Of a DNA stretch of 64,000 bases, positions 8,820-15,819 are shown one piece after another. The stretch covers positions 3,100,001 to 3,164,000 of the forward strand of contig NC_015578.1 in assembly GCF_000214375.1 (NCBI RefSeq). Reading direction: 5' to 3'. Under the pieces are notes generated by a model that worked only from the letters and a program-made list of their open reading frames with translations, had not been told where the DNA came from and did not search any database. How positions within the stretch are numbered: position 1 is the first letter of the stretch; each line of letters begins with the position of its first letter. The DNA comes from Treponema primitia ZAS-2. Lineage in GTDB: Bacteria > Spirochaetota > Spirochaetia > Treponematales > Breznakiellaceae. A program made the translations under genes and the position numbers.

Positions 8820-9466
8820 TTGATAATCTCCGGGTTCTCCTTAAGCATGAAAACCAGATCCAGGGCATCAACAGGTATCTTTACTTTTTTTGCAAACCCA
8901 ATCATTGCCCGTTCGACTTCCAGATACTTTTTCTCTGTCCAGGACGAGGGCCTTTCGCTTATCACCTTGTACTGGACCAGCTGCTGGGCCGTGTGGGTAT
9001 CAAGGATGCAGATCTTTTCGCCGAACCCCAGGTTCCTCAAAAAGTGGGAGGCTTCCTTAAAACCGAAACCATTGATCCTGTTTTTCAGTTCCCTTCGGGA
9101 AAGCAAAATATCGTTAAAGCACAAAAATTCTTTTTCAATTTTCTTTTTTGTACCGGGATAGTAAATCTCCCTGTTTTGAATAATCCTCTGCGCCTTTGCG
9201 GGGTGCAGGGCTATTCCGCTTTCAAGCAAAACCGCATCTATCTCCGCTTCGCTGCCCTTAAACAGTTTTTTTGTCTTACGTAAGCTGCCCATGGCGGCAA
9301 AGGCGTATTTTGCCTTTTCCCGGGCGGTACAGAGGCAATAGCACAATTCTTCAAAAATATCCTGATCGCTCCCCTCTGCCCAGCGGCTGCGGAAATCGTC
9401 CAGCCTGTTTTCCAGCTCGTTTTTGTGATTGATATATATATCATGCAACTCAGTTCCGGCACTCAT
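8816..9466 (-). CDS. ogg: 8-oxoguanine DNA glycosylase/AP lyase, Ogg2 type
   Basis: The 216-residue protein matches the Ogg2 (archaeal and Thermotoga-like) N-glycosylase/DNA lyase. It carries the helix-hairpin-helix segment RINGFGFKEASHFLRNLG with the likely Schiff-base Lys137, and the catalytic Asp156 in CILDTHTAQQL. It would excise 8-oxoguanine and nick the abasic site. The gene is coupled to the downstream coiled-coil gene; no other repair gene is adjacent. Confidence 0.88.
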   Translation of the reverse strand: MSAGTELHDIYINHKNELENRLDDFRSRWAEGSDQDIFEELCYCLCTAREKAKYAFAAMGSLRKTKKLFKGSEAEIDAVLLESGIALHPAKAQRIIQNREIYYPGTKKKIEKEFLCFNDILLSRRELKNRINGFGFKEASHFLRNLGFGEKICILDTHTAQQLVQYKVISERPSSWTEKKYLEVERAMIGFAKKVKIPVDALDLVFMLKENPEIIK

Positions 9467-9711
9467 ACTTTTTGCACCTCGTTTCCGGAGGCCAGGAGGG
9501 AAAAAAGTTGCCCGGGAATCAGGTTGAATAAATTCATGGCTGGGTGAATATACCTTAATAACCGCTTTTTTGCAACTTCTCCCGGGGCTATGCCCGGTTT
9601 TGGCAATGGCGGCTCATACCGGAGGAGGTGGGCGATTCCCCAATACAGCCGTCATTTACAGCCATACCCCGCTTTACAAACCCCGCCCTTTCATATATAC
9701 TCCACCAAGCT

Positions 9712-10683
9712 ATGCAGAACGCCCTGAGCATTGAAGCCCCCTGCAAGATAAACCTGCACCTTAGGGTAAAGGGCCGGCGTTCCGATGGGTTCCATGAGCT
9801 GGAAAGCATTTTTCTGGCCCTGGCCTTCGGGGATACCCTGCATTTTGAGCTGAAGGAAGCCGGCGGGGATGAGTTTCTTGCGGAGGACAGGCGCCCCGTA
9901 ACTGAGGCGGGCCTGGAGGAAGTTCCCCAAAAGGGCAATATAGTCCTGAAAGCGGCGGAGCTTTTCCGGGCAAAGACCGGGTTTGACCGGCCCTTGCGGA
10001 TAGGGCTGGAAAAGCGTATACCCCTGGGGGCGGGCCTGGGAGGTGGGTCTTCTGATGGGGCTTCCACCCTGCTGGCCCTGAACGAGCTTTCGGGGAGGCC
10101 CCTTAGCGCTGAAGCCCTCGCTTTGGCAGGGGCGGAACTGGGCAGTGATGTGCCTTTTTTTCTAGGCGCCCCTGGGGCCGGTGAAAGCGCTCCTGGCGGG
10201 AGCGGAGCGGCCTTTGTGAGCGGCCGGGGAGAGCAAATACGGCCCATAGCGGGGCCGGGGCAACTGGGAGTAGTCCTGGTTAAGCCCGCTTTTCCCAGCA
10301 ATACTGCGGGGGCCTTCCGGTTGCTGGACGCCTATAGGGCGGAAACGGGCTGGAATGAGGAAAGTGTCCGGGACTTGTTGCCGGAGACACTAATAGGTGC
10401 CTTGGCGGCACACCCTTCCCGCTGGCCCTATGGGAACGACTTTTTGCCGGTATTTCTGGCAAAGGGGGAACCGGTGGTTCGGGATGCCTACGGGGCAATC
10501 CTGGAAAAGCTGGGCGCCCAGGGGGCGGATTTTTGTGGTCTTACCGGGTCGGGATCGGCCTGTTTTGGGATATTTACAGATGGAGGAACGGCGAAAAAGG
10601 CAGTAGAGTCATTGTTAAGGTTGGGAGTTTTCACACTTCTAACCTTTCCCCTTGCGCGTTTGGCTAATACGGTATTAAGATAG
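9712..10683 (+). CDS. ispE: 4-diphosphocytidyl-2-C-methyl-D-erythritol kinase
   Basis: This 323-residue GHMP kinase phosphorylates CDP-methylerythritol in the non-mevalonate isoprenoid pathway. The N-terminal signature (APCKINLHLRVKGRRSDGFHEL) and ATP-binding glycine loop (PLGAGLGGGSSDGA) are clear, as is the C-terminal LTGSGSACFGIF. An in-frame GTG at 9628 would give a 28-residue extension not seen in the family, so the ATG at 9712 is chosen. spoVG and tRNA-Gln follow closely on the same strand. Confidence 0.93.
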   Translation: MQNALSIEAPCKINLHLRVKGRRSDGFHELESIFLALAFGDTLHFELKEAGGDEFLAEDRRPVTEAGLEEVPQKGNIVLKAAELFRAKTGFDRPLRIGLEKRIPLGAGLGGGSSDGASTLLALNELSGRPLSAEALALAGAELGSDVPFFLGAPGAGESAPGGSGAAFVSGRGEQIRPIAGPGQLGVVLVKPAFPSNTAGAFRLLDAYRAETGWNEESVRDLLPETLIGALAAHPSRWPYGNDFLPVFLAKGEPVVRDAYGAILEKLGAQGADFCGLTGSGSACFGIFTDGGTAKKAVESLLRLGVFTLLTFPLARLANTVLR

Positions 10684-10725
10684 AATATAATCGTAGTGAA
10701 CCTGGACCAAAAAAGGAGAAACGTC

Positions 10726-11007
10726 ATGGAGATTACCGATATCAGGGTCCGCAAGGTAGCCGGTGAGGGAAAACTAAAGGCTTATGTGACGGTCACATTT
10801 GATGATTGTTTCGTCGTACACAATGTAAAGATCATCGAAGGTAAGAGCGGCGTGTTTATAGCCATGCCGAGCCGGAAAACCCGGGTTGGAGAGTACAAGG
10901 ATGTTGCCCATCCTATCCATCCGGAATTTCGGGCAGAACTACAGAAAAAAATCCTGGACCGGTATGATTTTGGTAATGTTCAGGACGATCCCACTGTAGA
11001 AATATAG
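10726..11007 (+). CDS. spoVG: SpoVG-family nucleic-acid-binding regulator
   Basis: The 93-residue protein starts MEITDIRVRKV and contains the conserved core FIAMPSRKTRVGEYKDVAHPI. SpoVG proteins bind DNA and RNA and act as global regulators, as shown in Borrelia and Staphylococcus. The start is set by the Shine-Dalgarno AAAGGAG 8 nt upstream. It ends 7 nt before tRNA-Gln, so both probably share a transcript. Confidence 0.95.
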   Translation: MEITDIRVRKVAGEGKLKAYVTVTFDDCFVVHNVKIIEGKSGVFIAMPSRKTRVGEYKDVAHPIHPEFRAELQKKILDRYDFGNVQDDPTVEI

Positions 11008-11014
11008 GAATCTT

Positions 11015-11085
11015 TGGGACGTAGGCAAGTGGTAAGCCACCGGGTTTTGGCTCCGGCATGCACAGGTTCGACCCCTGTCGTCCCA
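11015..11085 (+). tRNA. tRNA-Gln (anticodon TTG)
   Basis: A complete cloverleaf can be drawn. The 7-bp acceptor is TGGGACG with CGTCCCA; the D stem is GGC/GCC. The anticodon stem is CCGGG/TCCGG with loop TTTTGGC, and the T arm is ACAGG/CCTGT with loop TTCGACC. CCA is not encoded. It lies between spoVG and a structured RNA, and its last 17 nt plus GTA are repeated exactly at 11211-11230. Confidence 0.96.
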
Positions 11086-11230
11086 GTAAGAAGACAGGGG
11101 TCGAAGGGTTCAATTCGCCGACCAACGGGAGGAAAAGGCGCCATGGATGGCGCCGAAAGAATTGAACCCCGGCCTGGAGTGAGCAAACATGGATGTTTGC
11201 GAACGGAAGGCGACCCCTGTCGTCCCAGTA
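11069..11230 (+). repeat. 20-bp direct repeats of the tRNA-Gln 3' end
   Basis: CGACCCCTGTCGTCCCAGTA occurs at 11069-11088, as the T arm, acceptor and 3 nt beyond, and again at 11211-11230. The 142-bp period encloses the structured RNA. Such duplication resembles attL/attR at a tRNA gene, but no integrase is present. Confidence 0.9.
11093..11221 (+). ncRNA. Structured RNA with two ATGGAT-loop hairpins (TwoAYGGAY-like, possible CsrA-sequestering RNA)
   Basis: The segment folds well by eye. A closing 11-bp stem (11093-11103 with 11211-11221) encloses an 11-bp stem (11106-11116 with 11159-11169). That stem carries hairpin 1 (GGCGCC-ATGGAT-GGCGCC, 11137-11154). A separate hairpin 2 (GCAAAC-ATGGAT-GTTTGC) is at 11183-11200. 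Two hairpins with AYGGAY loops define the published TwoAYGGAY candidate RNA. Hairpin 2 also matches the CsrA SELEX core ACARGGAUGU with one change. Further GGA motifs lie at about 11127-11133, 11176 and 11205. It lies between tRNA-Gln and rplY. RNA identity is from memory of the motif, not a covariance-model search. Confidence 0.72.
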
Positions 11231-11276
11231 CTAGGCAGGGTTTGAACCCTATTGCCCCAATCTATAGGAGTAATGT

Positions 11277-11921
11277 ATGAGTCAGGTAGTTTTTGCAGCC
11301 CGGAATCGGGCAGAATCGGGGTCCGCCGAAGCCCGCAGGACCCGGAAGGAAGGGCGCATTCCCGCAGTAGTGTACGGGCGCACCGGTAAGGCGCTGTCCA
11401 TTGACCTGGACGCCCTGGAATTTATCAACAGCGTCAGGGGCATTTCCGAAAGTACCATTGTCACTATTAATGTCGATGGGCAAGCCCACGAAGCCTTTGT
11501 GAAGGATACCCAGCGGAACATCACCGATGGGCAGATCCTCCATGTGGACTTCTACGAGGTTGAACGGGGTGTGTCCCTCCGGGCGAAGGTCTCAGTCCAT
11601 GTTCACGGAAACCCCGTGGGTGTCCGTGAAGGGGGTATCCTGGAATCACCTCTCCACGATATTGAAGTGGAATGCCTCCCCAAGGACCTGCCGGAGCGCA
11701 TCGATGTGGATATCGCGGAACTCAAAGTGAACCAGTCCATCCACGTCCGGGACCTCAAACTGGGCGAAGGGGTCAGGCTTATTTCCAACCCCGATCAGGT
11801 GGTTGCCCTGGTGAAATTCGCCAAGGCCGAAACTGAAACCGCCGCCGAAGGGGAAGCCGCTGTTGCAGAGACTGCGGAAGTCAAGGATACCAAGGAACCT
11901 GCCAAGGACGCCAAGGCCTAG
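11277..11921 (+). CDS. rplY: 50S ribosomal protein L25/general stress protein Ctc
   Basis: The 214-residue protein belongs to the long L25 (TL5/CTC) type that binds 5S rRNA. It has an N-terminal L25 beta-barrel (about 1-95, with RKEGRIPAVVYGR) and a C-terminal TL5 domain. An Ala/Glu/Lys-rich tail ends it. The start has the Shine-Dalgarno TAGGAG 9 nt upstream. It follows the tRNA-Gln/structured-RNA segment. Confidence 0.95.
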   Translation: MSQVVFAARNRAESGSAEARRTRKEGRIPAVVYGRTGKALSIDLDALEFINSVRGISESTIVTINVDGQAHEAFVKDTQRNITDGQILHVDFYEVERGVSLRAKVSVHVHGNPVGVREGGILESPLHDIEVECLPKDLPERIDVDIAELKVNQSIHVRDLKLGEGVRLISNPDQVVALVKFAKAETETAAEGEAAVAETAEVKDTKEPAKDAKA

Positions 11922-11989
11922 AAGAGCCGCTTAGTATAAAGGGGGATGGGGCGCAGCTCTGTCCCCCAAACCGGCGCTTTTTACTTTAT

Positions 11990-13249
11990 TTACCCTTCTA
12001 TCAGTTGGTCGATTCCATAAAAAATACGGCGGGTAAAAACACCAATTCCTATCATTAACAATCCTGAAACATAAAACGGAAGGTAGGTATTGCTTCCTAT
12101 CTTCTCAAAAACAATGCCGTACAGGAACTGGCCAAGAGGAATTGTACACATACATAAACATATAACGCATGAAATGACTTTTCCGGTTAACTCTTTAGGC
12201 GTTAAAATTTGTAGGTTTGTTATTACCTGAATTTGAAATAAGGTTGATAAGGCCGTCAACAGGCCGCCGCCAATTACCAGGATGATGTAGATTTCCATTG
12301 ACCCTTTCAGAGTTCGTAGGGCAATTCCCCCTATGAGCACGGATACTGAGCAGCCTAGTAAGATAAGCGGGCTTGCCCTGGATTTCAGTTTTGTTGACAG
12401 TATTCCTGCGAGCAGACCCCCGGATATAGCGCCGGCAGCTACTACGCCCTGAGCATATCCGTATAAGCGATTGGCGGTATTTGAGGTGAATCCCAAGTGT
12501 TGGGTAATTAAAACCGGGAATCCTATTAAAATCAATGGAGTTAAAAATAAATTTACAGAAGCGTATATTACGGACACTTTCCATAGGACAGGCCGCTCTT
12601 TAAACATAAAGACAAAACTATCTTTAAGGTCGTTGAAGCCCGTAACGAATATGTTTCCTGTGGGTTTCCTTTTTTCAAAGGGAATATGGATGAAAATCTC
12701 CATTACTGCGGATGCGGAAAAACAGCCGACGCTTACATACAGGATTGGCGCTAAGCCGACAAGGGAGAACAAAATACCCCCAAGCACCGACCCAACCATA
12801 CTGCCCAGGGAGCTAATCAGATTTATTACCGAATTCCCCTGCATGATATGCTCCGCCCCTACCAGAATAGGTACACTTGCCTGAACCGCCGGCTGATAGG
12901 CGCCCTGGATGCTGTATAAAATAATCATGGTCACTGCCACAAGCGGCACAATATCTATTTTCCCTGACAGCACATAAAACAGGAAAATGAGGATTGCGGT
13001 GCTGAAATCCAGAATCACCATGATGTTCCTTTTATTAAGCCTGTCGGCAATGATCCCCCCTAGGGGGAACAGTAAAAGCATGGGGATAAACGATACTGCC
13101 AGGATGGTCCCGAATAAAACGGACGAACCTGTCTGGTTTAGCAGGTAAAGAGGAAGGGCAAAACGTACTATCTGATTGCCGAAGATGGAAATAATCTGGC
13201 CTATGGCGACAAGTATGAAATCCTTTGAAAACATCGGGTTTTTATGCAT
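11990..13249 (-). CDS. MFS transporter, macrolide-efflux-like
   Basis: The 419-residue protein has about twelve membrane helices and resembles the MFS_3 group (MefA-like exporters). It has the loop LGGIIADRLNKRN between helices 2 and 3. The gene is more A/T-rich than its neighbours. It is preceded by a consensus -35/-10 with two MarR-type palindromes. A MarR gene and a DUF3781 gene lie upstream on the same strand, so this looks like a small regulated drug-export unit, possibly acquired. Substrate unknown. Confidence 0.85.
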   Translation of the reverse strand: MHKNPMFSKDFILVAIGQIISIFGNQIVRFALPLYLLNQTGSSVLFGTILAVSFIPMLLLFPLGGIIADRLNKRNIMVILDFSTAILIFLFYVLSGKIDIVPLVAVTMIILYSIQGAYQPAVQASVPILVGAEHIMQGNSVINLISSLGSMVGSVLGGILFSLVGLAPILYVSVGCFSASAVMEIFIHIPFEKRKPTGNIFVTGFNDLKDSFVFMFKERPVLWKVSVIYASVNLFLTPLILIGFPVLITQHLGFTSNTANRLYGYAQGVVAAGAISGGLLAGILSTKLKSRASPLILLGCSVSVLIGGIALRTLKGSMEIYIILVIGGGLLTALSTLFQIQVITNLQILTPKELTGKVISCVICLCMCTIPLGQFLYGIVFEKIGSNTYLPFYVSGLLMIGIGVFTRRIFYGIDQLIEG

Positions 13250-13290
13250 GGTTATTGGTTAAATCTCCCCTGAAAAGGTGTTATTATTTT

Positions 13291-13304
13291 GTTTCCCTGG
13301 AAAC
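13291..13304. promoter_or_regulatory. Candidate MarR operator O2
   Basis: GTTTCCCTGGAAAC is a perfect inverted repeat (GTTTCC with GGAAAC, 2-bp centre) at the predicted transcription start of the MFS promoter. A related site lies at 13327-13340. Binding by the adjacent MarR protein is inferred. Confidence 0.6.
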
Positions 13305-13310
13305 ATATCA

Positions 13311-13339
13311 AGCCTAGCATTGTTTTGTTTCCTTGTCAA
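13311..13339 (-). promoter_or_regulatory. Promoter of the MFS gene
   Basis: On the minus strand TTGACA (13339-13334) and TAGGCT (13316-13311) are separated by 17 bp. The -35 box lies within operator-like site O1. Confidence 0.65.
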
Positions 13340-13340
13340 C
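13327..13340. promoter_or_regulatory. Candidate MarR operator O1
   Basis: GTTTCCTTGTCAAC shares the TTTGTTTCC half and ACATA flank of O2 but has a weaker second half (TCAAC). It covers the -35 box of the MFS promoter. Confidence 0.5.
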
Positions 13341-13398
13341 ATAATTTTTCAGGAAATTTCCAAAAAAAATGCGGCCTCTTCGGGGTAGTCTGAGATAA

Positions 13399-13632
13399 TT
13401 ACGCTTTATGCGCCGTGATTATGGTGTGGCTGTTCACATTGATGGTCAACACATAGCCATCGCCATGGACATACCAATTTTTACCCCTTTGGGTAATAGA
13501 TTTGTTATCAGCGCTGCCTACTGCCTGCTTGCACCAAGCAACTACATCATCAGTATCCAGGCCGAGGTTCCTCTTGATACGTACAATGCCCATTTCTGTA
13601 GTGTGTAATTTGCTTATTTCTATTTTAGGCAT
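13399..13632 (-). CDS. DUF3781-family small protein
   Basis: The 77-residue protein contains the family's typical blocks: MGIVRIKRNLGLDTDDVVAWCKQ, then GKNWYVHGDGYVLTINVNSHTIITAHK. The ATG at 13632 is preceded by GGGAGAGGG. An upstream in-frame start would read through a dispersed repeat and is rejected. Function unknown; it is encoded between a MarR regulator and an MFS exporter. Confidence 0.8.
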   Translation of the reverse strand: MPKIEISKLHTTEMGIVRIKRNLGLDTDDVVAWCKQAVGSADNKSITQRGKNWYVHGDGYVLTINVNSHTIITAHKA

Positions 13633-13644
13633 ATACCCTCTCCC

Positions 13645-13672
13645 TTTCTGTCCTTCGTGGTTATTAAATCTT
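13645..13672. repeat. Dispersed CCACGAAGGACA-type repeat
   Basis: The minus strand reads AATAACCACGAAGGACAGAAAGG. Similar strings, in either orientation, occur near 44,257-44,290, 51,275-51,297 and 53,002-53,035, always between genes. No coding role is seen. Confidence 0.5.
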
Positions 13673-13675
13673 CTA

Positions 13676-13797
13676 ATCAACAACCTCGCCCTAAAGGGAC
13701 GAGGTATGTTGTTCTCATAAGGTATTTGTATTCGGGGTTTAATACCCTTTTTAAGCGCCCTAAAGGGCGGGGTATTAAACCCCTCAACACGAATAAA
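13676..13797. repeat. Palindromic dispersed element, copy A
   Basis: The element begins ATCAACAACC and ends near CACGAATAAA. It holds two hairpin regions (the second CGCCCTAAAGGGCG). Copy B at 53230-53318 shares the frame ATCAACAACC, GGTATGTTGTTCT, AGGTATT, TCGGGGT, ACCCCTC and CACGAAT, with different hairpin interiors. This copy lies between the MarR and DUF3781 genes. Confidence 0.75.
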
Positions 13798-13815
13798 ATG
13801 GGGATCAAGTTTAGC

Positions 13816-14274
13816 CTAAAGGGTGAGCTTGTTGATTTCTCCGTCCAAATGCCGGCTATAGGTTTCCACGAAGCTCAGCATGCTGTCAAATTGTTTTTCA
13901 GTTACCTGTTCAAATACGGCTTTATCCCGCTCTTGAAACTCTTTATGCAGTTTTTCATGGAGTTTGTCAATTGCTTTCCCTTGCTTAGTAAGCTTAAAAT
14001 AGATTTCTTTCTTATTATCCGGTTTCTGGTAGCTTTCGATAATACCTTTTTCCATGAGCTTCCGGGTGAGTTTTGTTATGGCCCCCCGGGTCATATAAAA
14101 AGCTTCCGCAAGTTTTGTCACATTGGAATCTGCATTTTTTCCGATGTATTCGATGCAATGTACTTCAGAAGGCTTATACCCTTTAAGGCTGTCTTCCATC
14201 TTGAGCTTGTCAAGCCAAACCATCTTGTTAAATAATTCTCTGAAAGCCAATAGGACCTGTTCTTCCTTGTTCAT
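13816..14274 (-). CDS. MarR-family transcriptional regulator
   Basis: The 152-residue protein has the MarR winged-helix core (VTKLAEAFYMTRGAITKLTRKLMEKGII, then wing YQKPDNKKEIYFKLTKQG) with dimerising helices at both ends. MarR proteins are usually ligand-released repressors of linked exporters. The MFS gene downstream carries two palindromes at its promoter. A strong Shine-Dalgarno (GGGAGGA) precedes the ATG. Confidence 0.92.
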   Translation of the reverse strand: MNKEEQVLLAFRELFNKMVWLDKLKMEDSLKGYKPSEVHCIEYIGKNADSNVTKLAEAFYMTRGAITKLTRKLMEKGIIESYQKPDNKKEIYFKLTKQGKAIDKLHEKLHKEFQERDKAVFEQVTEKQFDSMLSFVETYSRHLDGEINKLTL

Positions 14275-14391
14275 GACCTGTCCTCCCGCCGATTGGTGCA
14301 GTAATAATAGTATATTATACGGGCCCCTTTGTATTCCATTCCCTCTGCGTCTTTATGGCTAAAATTTCCAGAGTATGTTACATTGAACTAT

Positions 14392-15819
14392 ATGAAAACC
14401 TTTGAGGCCTCCGTTGCTGCGGCTCTGGGCAGCCGGCCTGCGGGCACGGTGTTCCTCGCCGCGGTTTCCGGGGGGGCGGACTCCACCGCTATGCTGGCAG
14501 CTTTAGCAGCGCTCCGGGACCGGGCCGGGGCTGCCGGTGGCGCCTTTGAACTGCGCTGCCTCCATGTGGAACACGGGATACGGCCCGCTGCTGAAAGCCG
14601 GGGGGATGCGGCGGCGGTGAAGGCCCTTTGCGCGGAACTGGGGGTTCCCTGCCGGGTGGTTTCTATCAGGCCGGGGAAAATTGCGGAGACTGGGAAGGAA
14701 AAGCGGATAGGCATCGAGGCGGCGGCGCGGCTCTACCGGCATACGGCCTGGAACCGGGAGGCCCAGCGTATCGGGGCGGCAGCGGTGCTGGTGGCCCATA
14801 CACGGGATGATCTTCTGGAAACTACCCTGATGCGCTTCCTCCGGGGGTCCGGGCCTGGGGGGTTGGCGGCTTTGCGGCAATCCCGGGGCCGCATACTCAG
14901 GCCTATCCTGGGACTGGGGCGAGCGGAGGTCCTGGCTTACCTGGCGAAACGGGGTTTGCCCTACCGTACGGATTCTACCAATGCGGACCCTGTTTATTTG
15001 CGGAACCGGATCAGGCTCAAGCTGATCCCTTGCCTGGATGAATTTTTCCCTTTCTGGAGGAAGGCTGTGCTGGAACTGGGGGAAACTCAGCGGCTCAGTG
15101 CGGATTTCTTGTCCGCAGAAGCCGCCCGGATTCCCTGGAAAACAACGGCCCCGGAAACCCTTACTTTGCCTGTTGAAGAATTTTTCTCACATAGCGAGAT
15201 TATCCGGGAGGAAGCGCTTTTTGCCGCCCTGGACCGGATGCGAAGCAAGGATTCCCCGGGGGGGCAGCCCCGGCGACGGAGTCTCAGGCTTTTTGCCCAG
15301 CGGGAAGTTTCATCCCTGGATTTGGGATTCGCCTCCCTGGCGGATGAGGGTGCCGATATTACCCTGCGCAGGAAGCCCCGCAGCTATGAAAAGGGCTTTT
15401 CACTGTTGATTAAAGAGCCGGGAATATATAAGCTAAAAGAGCTTACCATTAAGATACTGAGCGGAGCAGAACTGGAAAATCCAGGGTCGGCTTCGAATGA
15501 AGATGGAAAGTTCCCCGCAGTACTTCCAGCGAAGGTTCCCGGGTTTTTCACCGGCCTTCCCCTGGTTTTCCGGCGGTATTATCCCGGGGACAGCATAAGT
15601 CGGGGCGGACGGCATTACCGGGGGGCGGATATCACCGATAAAGCCGGACGCGCCGCCCTTATCACCGCTTACGATGCCAGGGGCCCTGTGGCCTTTATCG
15701 GGCCGGGCCGGGCCGGGCCGGGTATCGGTGTCTTGCTGGCCAGGGAAGAGATGAATCAGAAAGACCGGGATACCAGCCCGTTCTTTTCTATAATAGTTGG
15801 GGGTATTGATGTTCAATGA
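14392..15819 (+). CDS. tilS: tRNA(Ile)-lysidine synthetase
   Basis: The 475-residue protein modifies cytidine 34 of tRNA-Ile(CAU) to lysidine. The N-terminal PP-loop SGGADSTAML, the conserved HVEHGIRP and the RNRIR segment are visible. A C-terminal TilS domain follows (RRYYPGDSIS...). The ATG at 14392 is preferred over an upstream in-frame start (14329). Near the 3' end (about 15699-15722) the pentamer CGGGC is repeated almost five times in frame, encoding GPGRAGPG. It overlaps ftsH by 11 nt. Confidence 0.92.
   Translation: MKTFEASVAAALGSRPAGTVFLAAVSGGADSTAMLAALAALRDRAGAAGGAFELRCLHVEHGIRPAAESRGDAAAVKALCAELGVPCRVVSIRPGKIAETGKEKRIGIEAAARLYRHTAWNREAQRIGAAAVLVAHTRDDLLETTLMRFLRGSGPGGLAALRQSRGRILRPILGLGRAEVLAYLAKRGLPYRTDSTNADPVYLRNRIRLKLIPCLDEFFPFWRKAVLELGETQRLSADFLSAEAARIPWKTTAPETLTLPVEEFFSHSEIIREEALFAALDRMRSKDSPGGQPRRRSLRLFAQREVSSLDLGFASLADEGADITLRRKPRSYEKGFSLLIKEPGIYKLKELTIKILSGAELENPGSASNEDGKFPAVLPAKVPGFFTGLPLVFRRYYPGDSISRGGRHYRGADITDKAGRAALITAYDARGPVAFIGPGRAGPGIGVLLAREEMNQKDRDTSPFFSIIVGGIDVQ

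Noticed and set aside
9467-9711. Considered as a small RNA gene (SRP or tmRNA-like)
   Set aside because: No SRP RNA core (GGUCCGGAAGGAAGCA) or tmRNA features could be found; only scattered GC-rich runs.
11231-11276. Small hairpin AGGGTTTGAACCCT before rplY as a terminator
   Set aside because: The stem is 6 bp and is followed by no T tract; it more likely lies in the rplY leader.
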